NCBI RefSeq assembly: GCF_037137075.1
Contig: NZ_JBBBNV010000021.1
Span: forward strand, 23,088 to 87,087
Direction of reading: 5' to 3'
DNA length: 64,000 nt
Source: JBBBNV01 sp037137075
Lineage (GTDB): Bacteria; Bacillota; Bacilli; Paenibacillales; NBRC-103111
In this document: positions 8,601-17,165 of the stretch, one piece after another
How positions within the stretch are numbered: the first letter of the stretch is position 1
Layout: each line of letters begins with the position of its first letter
Translations under genes and position numbers: made by a program
Notes under the pieces: model-generated
The model's input: only the letters and a program-made list of their open reading frames with translations
Databases searched by the model: none
What the model was told of the DNA's origin: nothing

Positions 8601-11600
8601 AACAGGTAGCTTGTTGACGCGTCCAGCCCTGTCGCCGTGGCTCCGGCAGAATCTCCAGTCAGCGTGCCGGTGACTGCGTCCTGCCAGCTGTCGCCTTCAT
8701 CCTCCGAAAGCTGCAGCTTCACTGATGTCGCGCTGGCTCCCGGCTTCGGAAAGGCCACCGTCACGCTATCGTAGGTCACCGCCGTCACGCTCAGCTGCGG
8801 ATCGCGGTACGTATAAGGTCTGGTATAGAACGCCATCTCCGAATACACGTTAGCCCCGTTGCCGCTGAACGTATTCTGCTTCGAGACACTGTAGCTTCCC
8901 TTGCCCGCCGTATCCGGCTGGTTCATCGCGTACGTGTTCATCGTCGTAATCGCATTCGGATTGACGCCCGGATAGTGGTTCGTCAAGCTGAGCCCGACGC
9001 TGCTGTTGGTCAGCGTATTTCCGGTTACGGATAAGGTCGTATCGTAAAACCCGACAATGCCGATTGCCGCGCTGGCATAGTTGTTATTCCTAGACGAATC
9101 AAAGCCAGCTATCGTATTGTTCTCAATAACGGTTGATCCGCCGTATAAATAAATACCGTATTCAAATCCGTCGGACAACCGCAGCCGGTCCGGATACTGC
9201 GTGCCCTTCAGCGTGTTGCCCCGGACTGTAACCATTCCTCCGCGAACGTCTATCATGTTGCGGAAGGCGTTGGACTCGTCGATCTCGCTGTCGGTGATCG
9301 TCACCTGGCTGCCGCTGCCCGGATCGGTGTGAATGGCGAACGAAAAACCTCGGTTCGGCTGGTTTCCGTCATTTTCGCCAAAGAAATCCTTCAGCTTCGA
9401 GTTGTCGAGCTCCAGTTGTCCGCCATCCTGCACGTTGATGACGGTCATAATTTTGCTGCTGCCGTTGCGCAGGGTCACATCCTTCAAAGCCAGGTTGCCT
9501 GCCGGTCCTACATCAAACACGCCATCGCCATAATAACTTAGACCGGCATCAGAGGCGGAGGTTACAGGAATACCGGCAGATACAGTCACCTCGGCCTGAT
9601 TGCCGTTTACGGTCAAAGCCCGATCGATATCCACACCCGTTATCGCATAGCTTACATCAGCGATCAGGTTAATCGTAGACACGGTCGAATTGCTCAAATA
9701 AGCCTGGAGCGCCGTTGAATTCGCGGCAGTTACCTCTGATCGAACCTCCGTAGTGAAATTCCACGTCGTCTGGTCAGCAACACCGCCGTACAGCGCGCTG
9801 CCGGATACCGGCGCAAACGCGCCGCCGTCAATAAGAACATAATAGTCGCTGCCGTACAGCAGCTCAGGATCCGGATTAATGGTCACGTCCGCGCCGGAAA
9901 TCGTGACTCGGTTTATATCATTCACCGGAATGGTCTCCACAATCTGATCGTCCCAGCCTTGGCGGATGGTCAAATTTTTCCCGGATACGGCTGTTACCGG
10001 CTCGGCAAAGCCAATGGACAGATTAGACGCTGCATCCACCCCGGACGCGCCGTCGGCAGGACTATAGCTGGTAGCGGACAGCATCGGTCCGGGTTGACTG
10101 CTGAAGAGGAATATATCATCGATCAGACCGCCGATGCCTGTGCCATACTGCGCCGAGCTGCCGACAAGCTGCATTTGCACCTCGTCCACCTCGTCGAATT
10201 CCGTGCCAAGCAGCAGCGTCGTTTGCGGGCCATAAGGGCTGACATACAGATCCTTCTGCGCCACCGTAGCTCCTTCCTCGAAGCCAGTGAAGCGCAGCTC
10301 GCTGTACATCCCGCTATAGGTGTCCGTAAAGCGCAGGCCCTGCAGATCAAACGCCGCTCCGTTCTGAGATCGGATGACCAGCGTGTCAGGCTTGTCCATA
10401 TCCAATAAATCCGGTGAGATATACAGCGACTTGGTACTGTCCGAGTAAGTAAGCCCGTAGGAGCTGGAGCTCGATGACACCTCGATGAGCAGATTTTGCA
10501 AATTCGGCTCGCTAATCGGAACCGATTGAGCATAGTCGTTATCCGTCCCGTCCGGAGCGGTATCGAATTCAACCTTGGTAATCGTGCCCGCGCTCGGGGC
10601 CACGGCCACGGTGGCTACGGCCGAGGGGGATTCGCTCCAGGAAAGATTGCTCTCGCTATCCTCCAACGCAAACACAACCTCCCGGTCTCCGGGTTCGCTT
10701 CCGCCTGTGAAGACGACACTGCGCAGCACCTCCTGGTACTCGGCGGCCGTCGCCGTGCCTGACAGGGACAATACGCCGGTATTGGCATCGAAGCTGCCGG
10801 CTATACCATAGGCCTGCGTGTACGAGAGCGTATCGCCCGCAGAGAAGCCGCTGCTAATCCGCACCGAGGCTGAGGCAAGCGATGCAGAATCAATATCGGA
10901 TACCACGGCGTTGGCCGCGATAGAGGCCGATCCGCCCGGCAGCACCGCCAGCAAATCATGAAGATTGGTGACAACCGGGGCCAGCGGGCCATCGAAGATG
11001 AAGGCCCCTTGGCCGAACGTTTCACTTAGATCATCGGTTGAGCTCAGGGCAGGGAAGCTGGAAATAGGGGTGAGCGCGTTACTCGTCGGCTCAATCCGGT
11101 AAAGCCCTTTCATGGTCGTAACGTACCGATCGCTGCCATACTCAATCACATTCGTTATCGCGATGCCCTCTTCCGTGAAATTCGTGAGGTTCGTCGCATT
11201 TCCTGTCGAATCGTAGAGATACAGATCGTTCACATAGGAATTCCCCACTCTGGCGGAAAAATAAAGCTGGTTGTCCACCACCCACATGTCGAATACATAT
11301 CCGCCGCCATTCTCATCGCCGGCTTCGAATTCCGTTGTTTCGTTCCCGTTCTCATCCGTCGATATCAGCCAGTTTTTCCCGTTCCCCGGATCGGTAAAGA
11401 CATTATTCGGATTTTCGCCGCTATAGAAAATCTTGTTATTGTACGCGATCATCTTGGGGATCGTGACTGAGGCATAATTGTTGATATTCGAATCGCGGTC
11501 TGTCACCTGGCTTACACTGGAGCCGTCATATTTGAAAATCTCGTTATTGTGGAGATGATTGGATCCGGGATCAAGGGTAGGCGAGGTGACTGCGAAGTAA

Positions 11601-12301
11601 AGTTCCCCGTTCAGAACGGTCATTGCTCCCGTAATACCGTTATACGGGCTGGACAAGGTCCAGACGTTCTCGACGGCCGATCCGGTCCACCGGACAAGAT
11701 ACTGATCGGTCATATAATAGATTTGGCCATTATATACCGCCACTCCTGTAGATACCGACGGTCTGTCGGCGTCGCCGCTTACCTTGGACAAGACGCTGTT
11801 CACCGTATCGTACGCATACAAGTTCATGCTGCTTTCCAAATCCGTAGCGAGAAAATACAGCGTCCCGTTCAGTTCAGCAAACCGCTGGGCATTGTCGAGC
11901 CGTTCCGAATCCAAATATTCGACGCGGGTACCGTCGAAGCTTCCAAACCTGCCGCCCCTGCTGTTATCTGCAGGCGTCAGGAGTCCGTACACCTTGCCGT
12001 TGTAGGAATACACCTGCGAGGCGAAGCCATCAAAGCCCAGTGCATTGGAATCCACCACCGTCTTCGCCGACAGGCCGGTATCCGCATTGTAACCCCCAAT
12101 CGTGCCCGGGCTGTACGTCCGATCGGTTCGGATGTTCAATAACAGCGACGGGCTTGAGGAGGCGGTTGCGTGCGCTTTGCTTGTCTCCCATCCGGGCAAG
12201 CTCAGACTGGACGCGATCAAGGAGACGCTTGCCAGAACCACCGTTCCTCGTTTCAGACCGTCTCCTAACCGGGACTCCTTTGTTGATCGTGCTTTGTTCA
12301 T
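5690..12301 (-). CDS. Giant S-layer-anchored multidomain surface protein
   Basis: A 2203-residue secreted protein held on the cell wall. In order, with rough positions: a signal peptide (1-46, ending around AHA); a beta-propeller-like part (60-430) with recurring x-NG-x-LYF strands; a cadherin-like domain starting near DLLAVLPGG (450-560); a Big_5-like domain with SPADGASGV (740-850); a right-handed beta-helix with NNTIAG/GNTL turns (860-1165); a fibronectin III domain (1165-1260); an Ig-like domain with QWYSS (1370-1470); a choice-of-anchor-like domain (1480-1580); two fibronectin III domains (1587-1763); a serine-rich linker; a 230-residue domain common in Paenibacillus SLH proteins; and three SLH domains (2017-2200), which bind pyruvylated wall polymer. 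Parallel beta-helices in such proteins often act on or bind polysaccharides, but no catalytic residues are certain. The ATG has AAGGAGAGG upstream. Confidence 0.9.
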   Translation of the reverse strand: MNKARSTKESRLGDGLKRGTVVLASVSLIASSLSLPGWETSKAHATASSSPSLLLNIRTDRTYSPGTIGGYNADTGLSAKTVVDSNALGFDGFASQVYSYNGKVYGLLTPADNSRGGRFGSFDGTRVEYLDSERLDNAQRFAELNGTLYFLATDLESSMNLYAYDTVNSVLSKVSGDADRPSVSTGVAVYNGQIYYMTDQYLVRWTGSAVENVWTLSSPYNGITGAMTVLNGELYFAVTSPTLDPGSNHLHNNEIFKYDGSSVSQVTDRDSNINNYASVTIPKMIAYNNKIFYSGENPNNVFTDPGNGKNWLISTDENGNETTEFEAGDENGGGYVFDMWVVDNQLYFSARVGNSYVNDLYLYDSTGNATNLTNFTEEGIAITNVIEYGSDRYVTTMKGLYRIEPTSNALTPISSFPALSSTDDLSETFGQGAFIFDGPLAPVVTNLHDLLAVLPGGSASIAANAVVSDIDSASLASASVRISSGFSAGDTLSYTQAYGIAGSFDANTGVLSLSGTATAAEYQEVLRSVVFTGGSEPGDREVVFALEDSESNLSWSESPSAVATVAVAPSAGTITKVEFDTAPDGTDNDYAQSVPISEPNLQNLLIEVSSSSSSYGLTYSDSTKSLYISPDLLDMDKPDTLVIRSQNGAAFDLQGLRFTDTYSGMYSELRFTGFEEGATVAQKDLYVSPYGPQTTLLLGTEFDEVDEVQMQLVGSSAQYGTGIGGLIDDIFLFSSQPGPMLSATSYSPADGASGVDAASNLSIGFAEPVTAVSGKNLTIRQGWDDQIVETIPVNDINRVTISGADVTINPDPELLYGSDYYVLIDGGAFAPVSGSALYGGVADQTTWNFTTEVRSEVTAANSTALQAYLSNSTVSTINLIADVSYAITGVDIDRALTVNGNQAEVTVSAGIPVTSASDAGLSYYGDGVFDVGPAGNLALKDVTLRNGSSKIMTVINVQDGGQLELDNSKLKDFFGENDGNQPNRGFSFAIHTDPGSGSQVTITDSEIDESNAFRNMIDVRGGMVTVRGNTLKGTQYPDRLRLSDGFEYGIYLYGGSTVIENNTIAGFDSSRNNNYASAAIGIVGFYDTTLSVTGNTLTNSSVGLSLTNHYPGVNPNAITTMNTYAMNQPDTAGKGSYSVSKQNTFSGNGANVYSEMAFYTRPYTYRDPQLSVTAVTYDSVTVAFPKPGASATSVKLQLSEDEGDSWQDAVTGTLTGDSAGATATGLDASTSYLFRLVVEGGSYYGYSNFAPATTPTNADAAHNTLGASPSTVQAGSPITLTATGDRQGANSAVIGDERYIPVNWQSSESGQSGVFSFSGASYTSTYTPAAEGGYTVTATFEKQAWDGTVWQVVNGSQDTKTASVTVTAPVDAATPSISAEPQDRAAVQGDMVTLSVTASVGDAGQLTYQWYSSSTDSNTGGILIAGATGSTYTVPTSAAGDVYYYVVVTNTNTEVPGQQTVTATSRAAKVTVSQAPTYGIAPIADQTAAVLSVGYASGTQETMTITLTNTGTSSLTNLSAALSGTGASAFDLTPPPSTLGAEAAPASFTVRAKDGLSAGTYTATVTVSADHLTPVTFTVTQAVQLLNAPANPQGLTGVKGDNSVILNWNTVTDATYYYIYMASVSGGYSEPPLATVTSATYSISNLTNGTSYYFIVKAGGTGGVSAASNEIHVIPATVPSAPTAVTAVAGDRRATITFTAPQNTGGSAITGYEITISPGSTVISADASPVTITGLTNGVSYTFTVKAINDMGRSDASEASNAVMPKDSSSNDSRSSSGSGSSSSGTVSSIEVLVNGKAENAGTASTSERSGQNVLTISVDQKKLDDKLAAEGQGAVVTIPVQTSSDVVIGELNGQMIKNMEDKQAVLELRTAQAGYTLPAGQIQIDAISAQLGSSIPLADIKIQIEISSLSEAEAKVVESAAAQGSFEVVVPSLEFTVTAAHDGKVIEVTKFNAFVERTIAIPDGVDPGKITTGVVVEPDGTVRHVPTKVTLIDGKYYAKVNSLTNSTYSIVWHPIEFRDVAGHWSQAIVNNMGSRMVINGTGEGVFSPDADITRAEFAAILVRGLGLRLDNGTPAFSDVQASDWYSKAVITAQAYGLIEGFEDGTFRPGDRITREQGMAMIAKAMKLTGLKAKLSGQTAGELLSSYTDGQEVAGWAQTAAADVLKAGIVSGRSDARLMPTAHMTRAEVAAMLQRLLQASDLI

Positions 12302-12364
12302 AATTCCTCTCCTTTTTGTCTACAAATACAAGCTTCCACACCATAGCCGCCGTCTTCGTTCTCA

Positions 12365-12378
12365 CCTGTCATGACAGG
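12365..12378. promoter_or_regulatory. Perfect 14-bp palindrome upstream of the SLH gene
   Basis: CCTGTCATGACAGG is a perfect palindrome about 64 bp upstream of the start codon of the giant surface protein. It is placed where an operator could act, but no regulator is known. Confidence 0.4.
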
Positions 12379-12710
12379 AACTGTACAAAAAATGACAAAT
12401 ACCGCAATGGAATAAAGAAGCATTTCGACATCTGGTACTAAAGTCCTTCTTTTTAATCTTGAAAAATAGCTAAATTAACCATGACCGTCTTCGTCACCGC
12501 CGAATTCGCGGTTCTCAAATAGGACGAACACTTATTGAACAGGTCCTTTAGCATTAATTACCCTGATTTCGACATTTATCTCCCTCTATATCGGATACTG
12601 CCATGTCCCAATGCCGATCATCAAAAAAGGACAGTGCCCGCTTCATCGTCCGGCCGGAGCTAAAACTGTACACAGATGCGCATGCGTATCGCAGCGGAGC
12701 AATCGTGAAG
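12379..12710. other. Intergenic stretch, nothing recognised
   Basis: About 330 bp upstream of the SLH gene and downstream of the alcohol dehydrogenase terminator. It is relatively AT-rich and presumably carries the SLH promoter, but I see no clear gene, RNA or repeat. Confidence 0.4.
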
Positions 12711-12753
12711 TAAAAATGCAGCGGCATCCGGAACCGGACACCGCTGCATTCTT
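12711..12753 (-). terminator. Rho-independent terminator after the alcohol dehydrogenase
   Basis: On the minus strand, AATGCAGCGGTGTCCGG pairs with CCGGATGCCGCTGCATT (one mismatch) and is followed by TTTAC. It lies 15 bp beyond the stop codon at 12768. Confidence 0.85.
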
Positions 12754-12767
12754 ACTTCATGAAACTG

Positions 12768-13832
12768 CTATTCGTTCGGATACACCATTACCTTCAGGCT
12801 GCCGCTCTTATTATGAATGGCCCGCTCCATGGCAGCCTGAGTTTGAGCCAGCGGATACCGGTCCGTGATGAGCGATTTCGTATCAATCAAGCCGGACGCC
12901 AGAAATTCGATCCCGCTCGGGTACGTATTGGCATAACGGAAAATACCGTAAATATCGATTTCGTTATCCGCAATAAACGGAACATTCAGCGGAATTTCAT
13001 CCTGGGCGGGCAACCCGACGATAGCCAGCTTGCCCCCGCGGCGGATCGAATACAGGGCGGACTGAAGCGCCCGGGGATTCCCCGCCGTTTCCCAGGCTGT
13101 GTCTACGCCGACACCGCCCGTGATTTGCCGGATACGCTCATTTGCATCCTCTTCCCGGACATTGATCGTATGCGTGGCACCAAGACGCGCTGCCGCATCC
13201 AGACGCACCTGCTCCAGATCGGTCACAATAATCCGGCTGGCGCCGAAGGACTTGGCGGCAGCAACCGCCATGAGCCCGACCGGCCCCATTCCCATAATAG
13301 CCACTGTCGAACCCGGCTGCAGACGGCTCCGCTTGGCCGCGTGAATCCCGACCGAGAACGGCTCGTTCAGGGCAGCCTCCTCAAAGGAAAGATGGTCCGG
13401 AATCGGGAACACCATATCCTCCCGAATCGCCATATACTGAACGAATGCTCCGTCTACCGGCGGTGTAGCCAAAAACTGTACATCCGGGCACAGATTATAC
13501 CGCCCTTCCTTGCAGGCGCTGCAGCGGCCGCAGGTGACTCCCGGCTCAACCGCGACACGGTCGCCTTCACGCAGCCGCGTAACGCGTGACCCGACGGCGG
13601 CAACGACCCCTGCGCATTCATGACCGAGAATAATCGGTTTTTCTACAACAAACCGCCCGATACGGCCATGCTCATAGTAATGCACATCCGAGCCGCACAC
13701 CCCGACCGCCATCACCTGAATCAGCACCTCATCCGCCCTGACCTGCGGCACCGGACGCTCTTCAATGATGATAGTTCCCGGCTGCGGCATAACCGCTGCT
13801 TTCATCGTTTGCGGCAAAGCTGTTTTCGTCAT
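12768..13832 (-). CDS. Zinc-dependent alcohol / polyol dehydrogenase (MDR family)
   Basis: A 354-residue medium-chain dehydrogenase of the sorbitol / L-iditol / xylitol dehydrogenase group, oxidising a sugar alcohol with NAD(P). Visible features are the catalytic-zinc region GVCGSDVHYYEHG and GHECAG (residues 45-75), the structural-zinc cysteines C-G-R-C-x2-C-x7-C (about 100-115), the Rossmann glycines GMGPVG (about 180), and the acidic residue in VTDLEQ that favours NAD. The ATG has AAGGGGA upstream. It is divergent from the GntR-uxuAB operon, with 308 bp between, which hints at a joint role in sugar-acid or polyol catabolism. The exact substrate cannot be read from sequence. Confidence 0.87.
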   Translation of the reverse strand: MTKTALPQTMKAAVMPQPGTIIIEERPVPQVRADEVLIQVMAVGVCGSDVHYYEHGRIGRFVVEKPIILGHECAGVVAAVGSRVTRLREGDRVAVEPGVTCGRCSACKEGRYNLCPDVQFLATPPVDGAFVQYMAIREDMVFPIPDHLSFEEAALNEPFSVGIHAAKRSRLQPGSTVAIMGMGPVGLMAVAAAKSFGASRIIVTDLEQVRLDAAARLGATHTINVREEDANERIRQITGGVGVDTAWETAGNPRALQSALYSIRRGGKLAIVGLPAQDEIPLNVPFIADNEIDIYGIFRYANTYPSGIEFLASGLIDTKSLITDRYPLAQTQAAMERAIHNKSGSLKVMVYPNE

Positions 13833-14082
13833 TGTCAGTTCCCCTTTGCATATGCTTTCAGACCGGTGGTCTGACTTTTGAATTCGCTTTCTACTACGAT
13901 ACGATGTTCATTTTACCAGCTTTTCCGGGTTCAAGCCCATGAATGTTAGAATTACTCCAAATCACACCAAATGACACCAAACCGACTTGTCCCGCAGCGT
14001 TTTTCCCGGATTGACCGAAGGAACGAACCGGTATAACGCATCTGTTCCTTACTTGAAACCAGATGCTTTTTTTGCGCCTTCC

Positions 14083-14108
14083 ATACTACCATACAAGTAT
14101 GGTAGTAT
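14083..14108. promoter_or_regulatory. Perfect palindromic operator for the GntR regulator
   Basis: Perfect 12-bp arms (ATACTACCATAC and GTATGGTAGTAT) surround a 2-bp spacer. The right arm overlaps a consensus -10 box, TATAAT, at 14106-14111. It lies 33 bp before the GTG start of the GntR gene, so the GntR protein itself is the probable ligand (autoregulation). No good -35 box is seen. Confidence 0.8.
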
Positions 14109-14140
14109 AATTTTTATAAACCCTTCCCGGAGGTGAACAC

Positions 14141-14818
14141 GTGAGCATGATTGTAAAGCCCCAGCCCGCCTCCACACGAGATGCCGTGTATGCGGCGCTG
14201 CTGGATCAGATTCTTCGTCTTGAATTGCCGCCCGGAGCGAGCATATCCGAAAAGGACATCTCCGAACGCTTCGGCGTCAGCCGGACGCCGGTGCGGGAAA
14301 GCTTCGTCCGCTTGTCCCAGGAAGGCCTCCTGGAGGTATATCCCCAGCGGGCCACCTTCGTGTCGCTGATTGATTTGGAGCTGGCGGAGGAAGCCCGGTT
14401 CATGCGGGAGCAGCTGGAGCGGGCCGTCATCCGGCTGGCCTGCGGCGCTTTTCCGGCGGAGCACCTCCTGGCGCTTCAAACGAACCTCACCCAGCAGAAG
14501 GCCTGCATCGAAGAGGAAGACGACAAGAAGATGTTCGAGCTGGATGAGGCGTTTCACCGCACCATTTTTGAAGGCTGCCACAAAAGCAATACATGGGCTG
14601 TAATTCAGCAAATCAATGTGCATTTGAACCGGACCCGCGTCCTGCGGCTGGCCGACGATCACCACTGGGACGAACTGTATAATCAGCACCTGCAAATGGT
14701 CGAGTCCATCCGGCTGCAGCACGCCGATCAGGCGGAGCAGTTGATGACGGAGCATCTGCATCTCACCATTGCCGATCAGGCGCTGCTGAAGCAAAAATAT
14801 CCCACCTATTTCAAATAA
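14141..14818 (+). CDS. GntR-family regulator, FadR subfamily (FCD domain)
   Basis: A 225-residue transcription factor. The winged helix-turn-helix (15-80) includes ISEKDISERFGVSRTPVRES, the family signature. The all-helical FCD effector domain (90-215) carries DEAFHRTIF and later histidines that bind metal and sugar acids in related proteins. The GTG start has GGAGG 7 bp upstream; an ATG two codons later is an alternative. It is the first gene of an operon with uxuA and uxuB, so the effector is likely a hexuronate or D-fructuronate/mannonate, as for UxuR and ExuR-type regulators. Control of the palindrome at 14083 is inferred. Confidence 0.9.
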   Translation: MSMIVKPQPASTRDAVYAALLDQILRLELPPGASISEKDISERFGVSRTPVRESFVRLSQEGLLEVYPQRATFVSLIDLELAEEARFMREQLERAVIRLACGAFPAEHLLALQTNLTQQKACIEEEDDKKMFELDEAFHRTIFEGCHKSNTWAVIQQINVHLNRTRVLRLADDHHWDELYNQHLQMVESIRLQHADQAEQLMTEHLHLTIADQALLKQKYPTYFK

Positions 14819-14838
14819 CCGGAGGCGAAGCTCCCTTT

Positions 14839-15924
14839 ATGAAAATGGTATTCCGATGGTTCGGTGAGGGCAATGACACAGTTACGCTAAACCAGATTAA
14901 ACAAATTCCCGGTGTCGAAGGCATCGTCTGGGCGCTCCATGACGTCCCGGCCGGTGAAGAATGGCCGATGGACAAAATCCTCGCTATTAAAGCACAAGCC
15001 GATCAGGCGGGACTGCATATGCAGGTCGTGGAGAGCGTCAATATTCACGAGGATATCAAGCTCGGGCTGCCCAGCCGGGATCTGTTCATCGACAACTACA
15101 AGAAAACCATCGCGAAGCTCGCCCAGGTGGGCGTGAAGGTGATCTGCTATAACTTCATGCCCGTGTTCGATTGGGTCCGCACCGATCTGCACAAAGCGCT
15201 GGAAGACGGCTCGACGGCGCTGTTTTATGAAAAAAGCAAAGTGGCGCACCTGAACCTGTCCGAGCATGTCAAAGTAATTAATGAAAATCCGGAATTTACG
15301 ATGCCGGGCTGGGAGCCGGAGCGTCTGGCGCATCTGACCTCGCTGTTTGAAGCATACCAGGGCGTTACCGAGGAGCAGTTATTTGAGAACGCCAAATATT
15401 TTCTGGATGAGGTTATTCCGGTCGCGGCCAAGCACGGCATCAAAATGGCGATTCACCCGGACGATCCGCCATGGCCGATCTTCGGACTGCCCCGTATTAT
15501 GACGGGCCAGAACAATATCCGGCGCTTCCTGCAGCTGCACGACAGCCCGTACAACGGCCTAACCCTGTGCAGCGGATCGCTCGGCGCGAATCCCGCCAAC
15601 GATATTATCGCCATGATTCATGAATTTGCGGGCCGTATTCCGTTTGCGCATATCCGCAACGTCCGCGTGTACGAGAACGGGGATTTCATCGAGACCTCAC
15701 ACCGCACCCAGGACGGAACCGTCGATATCGCCGGGGTTGTTCAGGCGTTTCATGAGGAGGGCTACGAGGGCTATTGCCGGCCGGACCACGGCCGTCACCT
15801 TTGGGATGAGCAGTGCCGCCCCGGCTACGGCCTGTACGACCGGGCGCTCGGCATGATGTATTTGTGGGGACTTTGGGACGCATACCGCAAGGCTGCGGCA
15901 GAAAAGGAGACGAACCAGGCATGA
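14839..15924 (+). CDS. uxuA: D-mannonate dehydratase
   Basis: A 361-residue enzyme that dehydrates D-mannonate to 2-keto-3-deoxygluconate in hexuronate catabolism. It starts with the family's MVFRWFGEGNDTVTL and has VICYNFMPVFDWVRTDL, AIHPDDPP and the C-terminal motif RPDHGRHLWDE that supplies metal ligands. Length is as expected. The start codon is 13 bp after GGAGG, a slightly long spacing. The stop overlaps the start of the next gene as ATGA, so translation is coupled. No glucuronate isomerase (uxaC) or KDG kinase is in view, so these steps must be encoded elsewhere. Confidence 0.95.
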   Translation: MKMVFRWFGEGNDTVTLNQIKQIPGVEGIVWALHDVPAGEEWPMDKILAIKAQADQAGLHMQVVESVNIHEDIKLGLPSRDLFIDNYKKTIAKLAQVGVKVICYNFMPVFDWVRTDLHKALEDGSTALFYEKSKVAHLNLSEHVKVINENPEFTMPGWEPERLAHLTSLFEAYQGVTEEQLFENAKYFLDEVIPVAAKHGIKMAIHPDDPPWPIFGLPRIMTGQNNIRRFLQLHDSPYNGLTLCSGSLGANPANDIIAMIHEFAGRIPFAHIRNVRVYENGDFIETSHRTQDGTVDIAGVVQAFHEEGYEGYCRPDHGRHLWDEQCRPGYGLYDRALGMMYLWGLWDAYRKAAAEKETNQA

Positions 15925-16775
15925 TCGAACTAACGAAGCATTCTTTTCTACAGGGGAAAGTAGCTGTCATTACGGGCGGGGCCGGCGTATTGTGCCGGGC
16001 GATGGCAATTGAGCTGGGCCGTCAGGGCGCGCGCGTCGCGATTTTGAACCGAACCGTGGAAAAAGGAGCTGAAGTTGCCGCCGAAATCCGGGCTGCCGGC
16101 GGTACGGCCGCTGCCTTCGCCTGCGATGTAACGAAGCCGGAGAGCGTGCAGCAGGCTGCAGCCGAGGTGCTCGCACAGCTCGGGCCGTGCGACATTTTGA
16201 TTAACGGGGCGGGCGGCAACCACCCCAGCGCCAATACGACGAATGAAATTTTCAAGCCGGAGGATCTGGACAATCCGGACATCACTACCTTTTTCGGACT
16301 GAGTGTGGACGGCTTCCGCAGCGTGCTCGATTTGAACTTCGTCGGCAGCCTGATTCCGACCCAGATTTTTACCAAGCACATGCTTGGCCGCGCGGGAACG
16401 ACCGTCATCAACATTTCGTCCATGAGCGCGCCTTCCCCGATGACCAAGGTTCCTGCCTACAGCGCCGCCAAAGCAGCAATTAACAATTTCACCCAATGGC
16501 TGGCCGTCCATCTGGCGGAAAGCGGCATTCGTGTAAATGCCATTGCGCCGGGCTTTTTCCTGACCAAGCAGAATGAGAAGCTGCTGCTGAAGGAGGACGG
16601 CTCCCTGACAGAGCGCTCCGGCAAAATTATTTCCCATACGCCGATGCGCCGCTTCGGCCGGCCGGAGGACTTGCTCGGCACGCTGCTGTGGCTTGCGGAC
16701 GAGAACATGTCCGGCTTCGTTACGGGAACGACCATCCCTGTGGATGGCGGCTTCATGGCCTATTCCGGCGTATAA
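15921..16775 (+). CDS. uxuB: D-mannonate oxidoreductase (fructuronate reductase), SDR type
   Basis: A 284-residue short-chain dehydrogenase that interconverts D-fructuronate and D-mannonate, the step before UxuA. The nucleotide-binding motif reads TGGAGVLC, with cysteine where many SDRs have glycine; this variant is usual for the YjmF/UxuB group. NGAGG (about residue 95) and the catalytic S-x13-Y-x3-K (MSAPSP followed by YSAAK, about 160-180) are intact, and the C-terminus VDGGFMAYSGV is typical. The ATG at 15921 overlaps the uxuA stop by 4 bp and has AAAGGAG upstream. Longer in-frame extensions read into uxuA and are rejected. A strong terminator follows. Confidence 0.92.
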   Translation: MIELTKHSFLQGKVAVITGGAGVLCRAMAIELGRQGARVAILNRTVEKGAEVAAEIRAAGGTAAAFACDVTKPESVQQAAAEVLAQLGPCDILINGAGGNHPSANTTNEIFKPEDLDNPDITTFFGLSVDGFRSVLDLNFVGSLIPTQIFTKHMLGRAGTTVINISSMSAPSPMTKVPAYSAAKAAINNFTQWLAVHLAESGIRVNAIAPGFFLTKQNEKLLLKEDGSLTERSGKIISHTPMRRFGRPEDLLGTLLWLADENMSGFVTGTTIPVDGGFMAYSGV

Positions 16776-16827
16776 GCCGGCGGATGCGCAGCAACTCCGA
16801 AACCTACACAATAAAGCTTCACTTGCG

Positions 16828-16854
16828 AGGAGGGGCCATACGCCCCTCCTTTTT
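16828..16854 (+). terminator. Terminator of the GntR-uxuA-uxuB operon
   Basis: AGGAGGGGC pairs with GCCCCTCCT around a CATAC loop and is followed by TTTTT. It sits 53 bp after the uxuB stop. Confidence 0.9.
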
Positions 16855-17165
16855 GGCGGCTTGCGGGTGTTCTCTCTTCGCAAAGCGCGGTCCGGTTTGT
16901 TACATTTTTGCGACAGTATCTATGGAATTCCGCCCGCTATAACCTAAATCTGTTATGATTACATGTGACAACATCAATCGTCATCATTGCCCGTGACAAG
17001 GGCAAAAACGGAATCGTGTAGAACGGCGTTTCGTACATTGCGGCTCTCCATACGTGCAGCTTCCCATGACAGCAGGCAGCCGCGCGGCGCCGCCATACGG
17101 ACGCATGATTTACAATTTACAACCCATCAGCGTGATTAAATTTTAAGTGAAGCTTGAGGTAAAGT

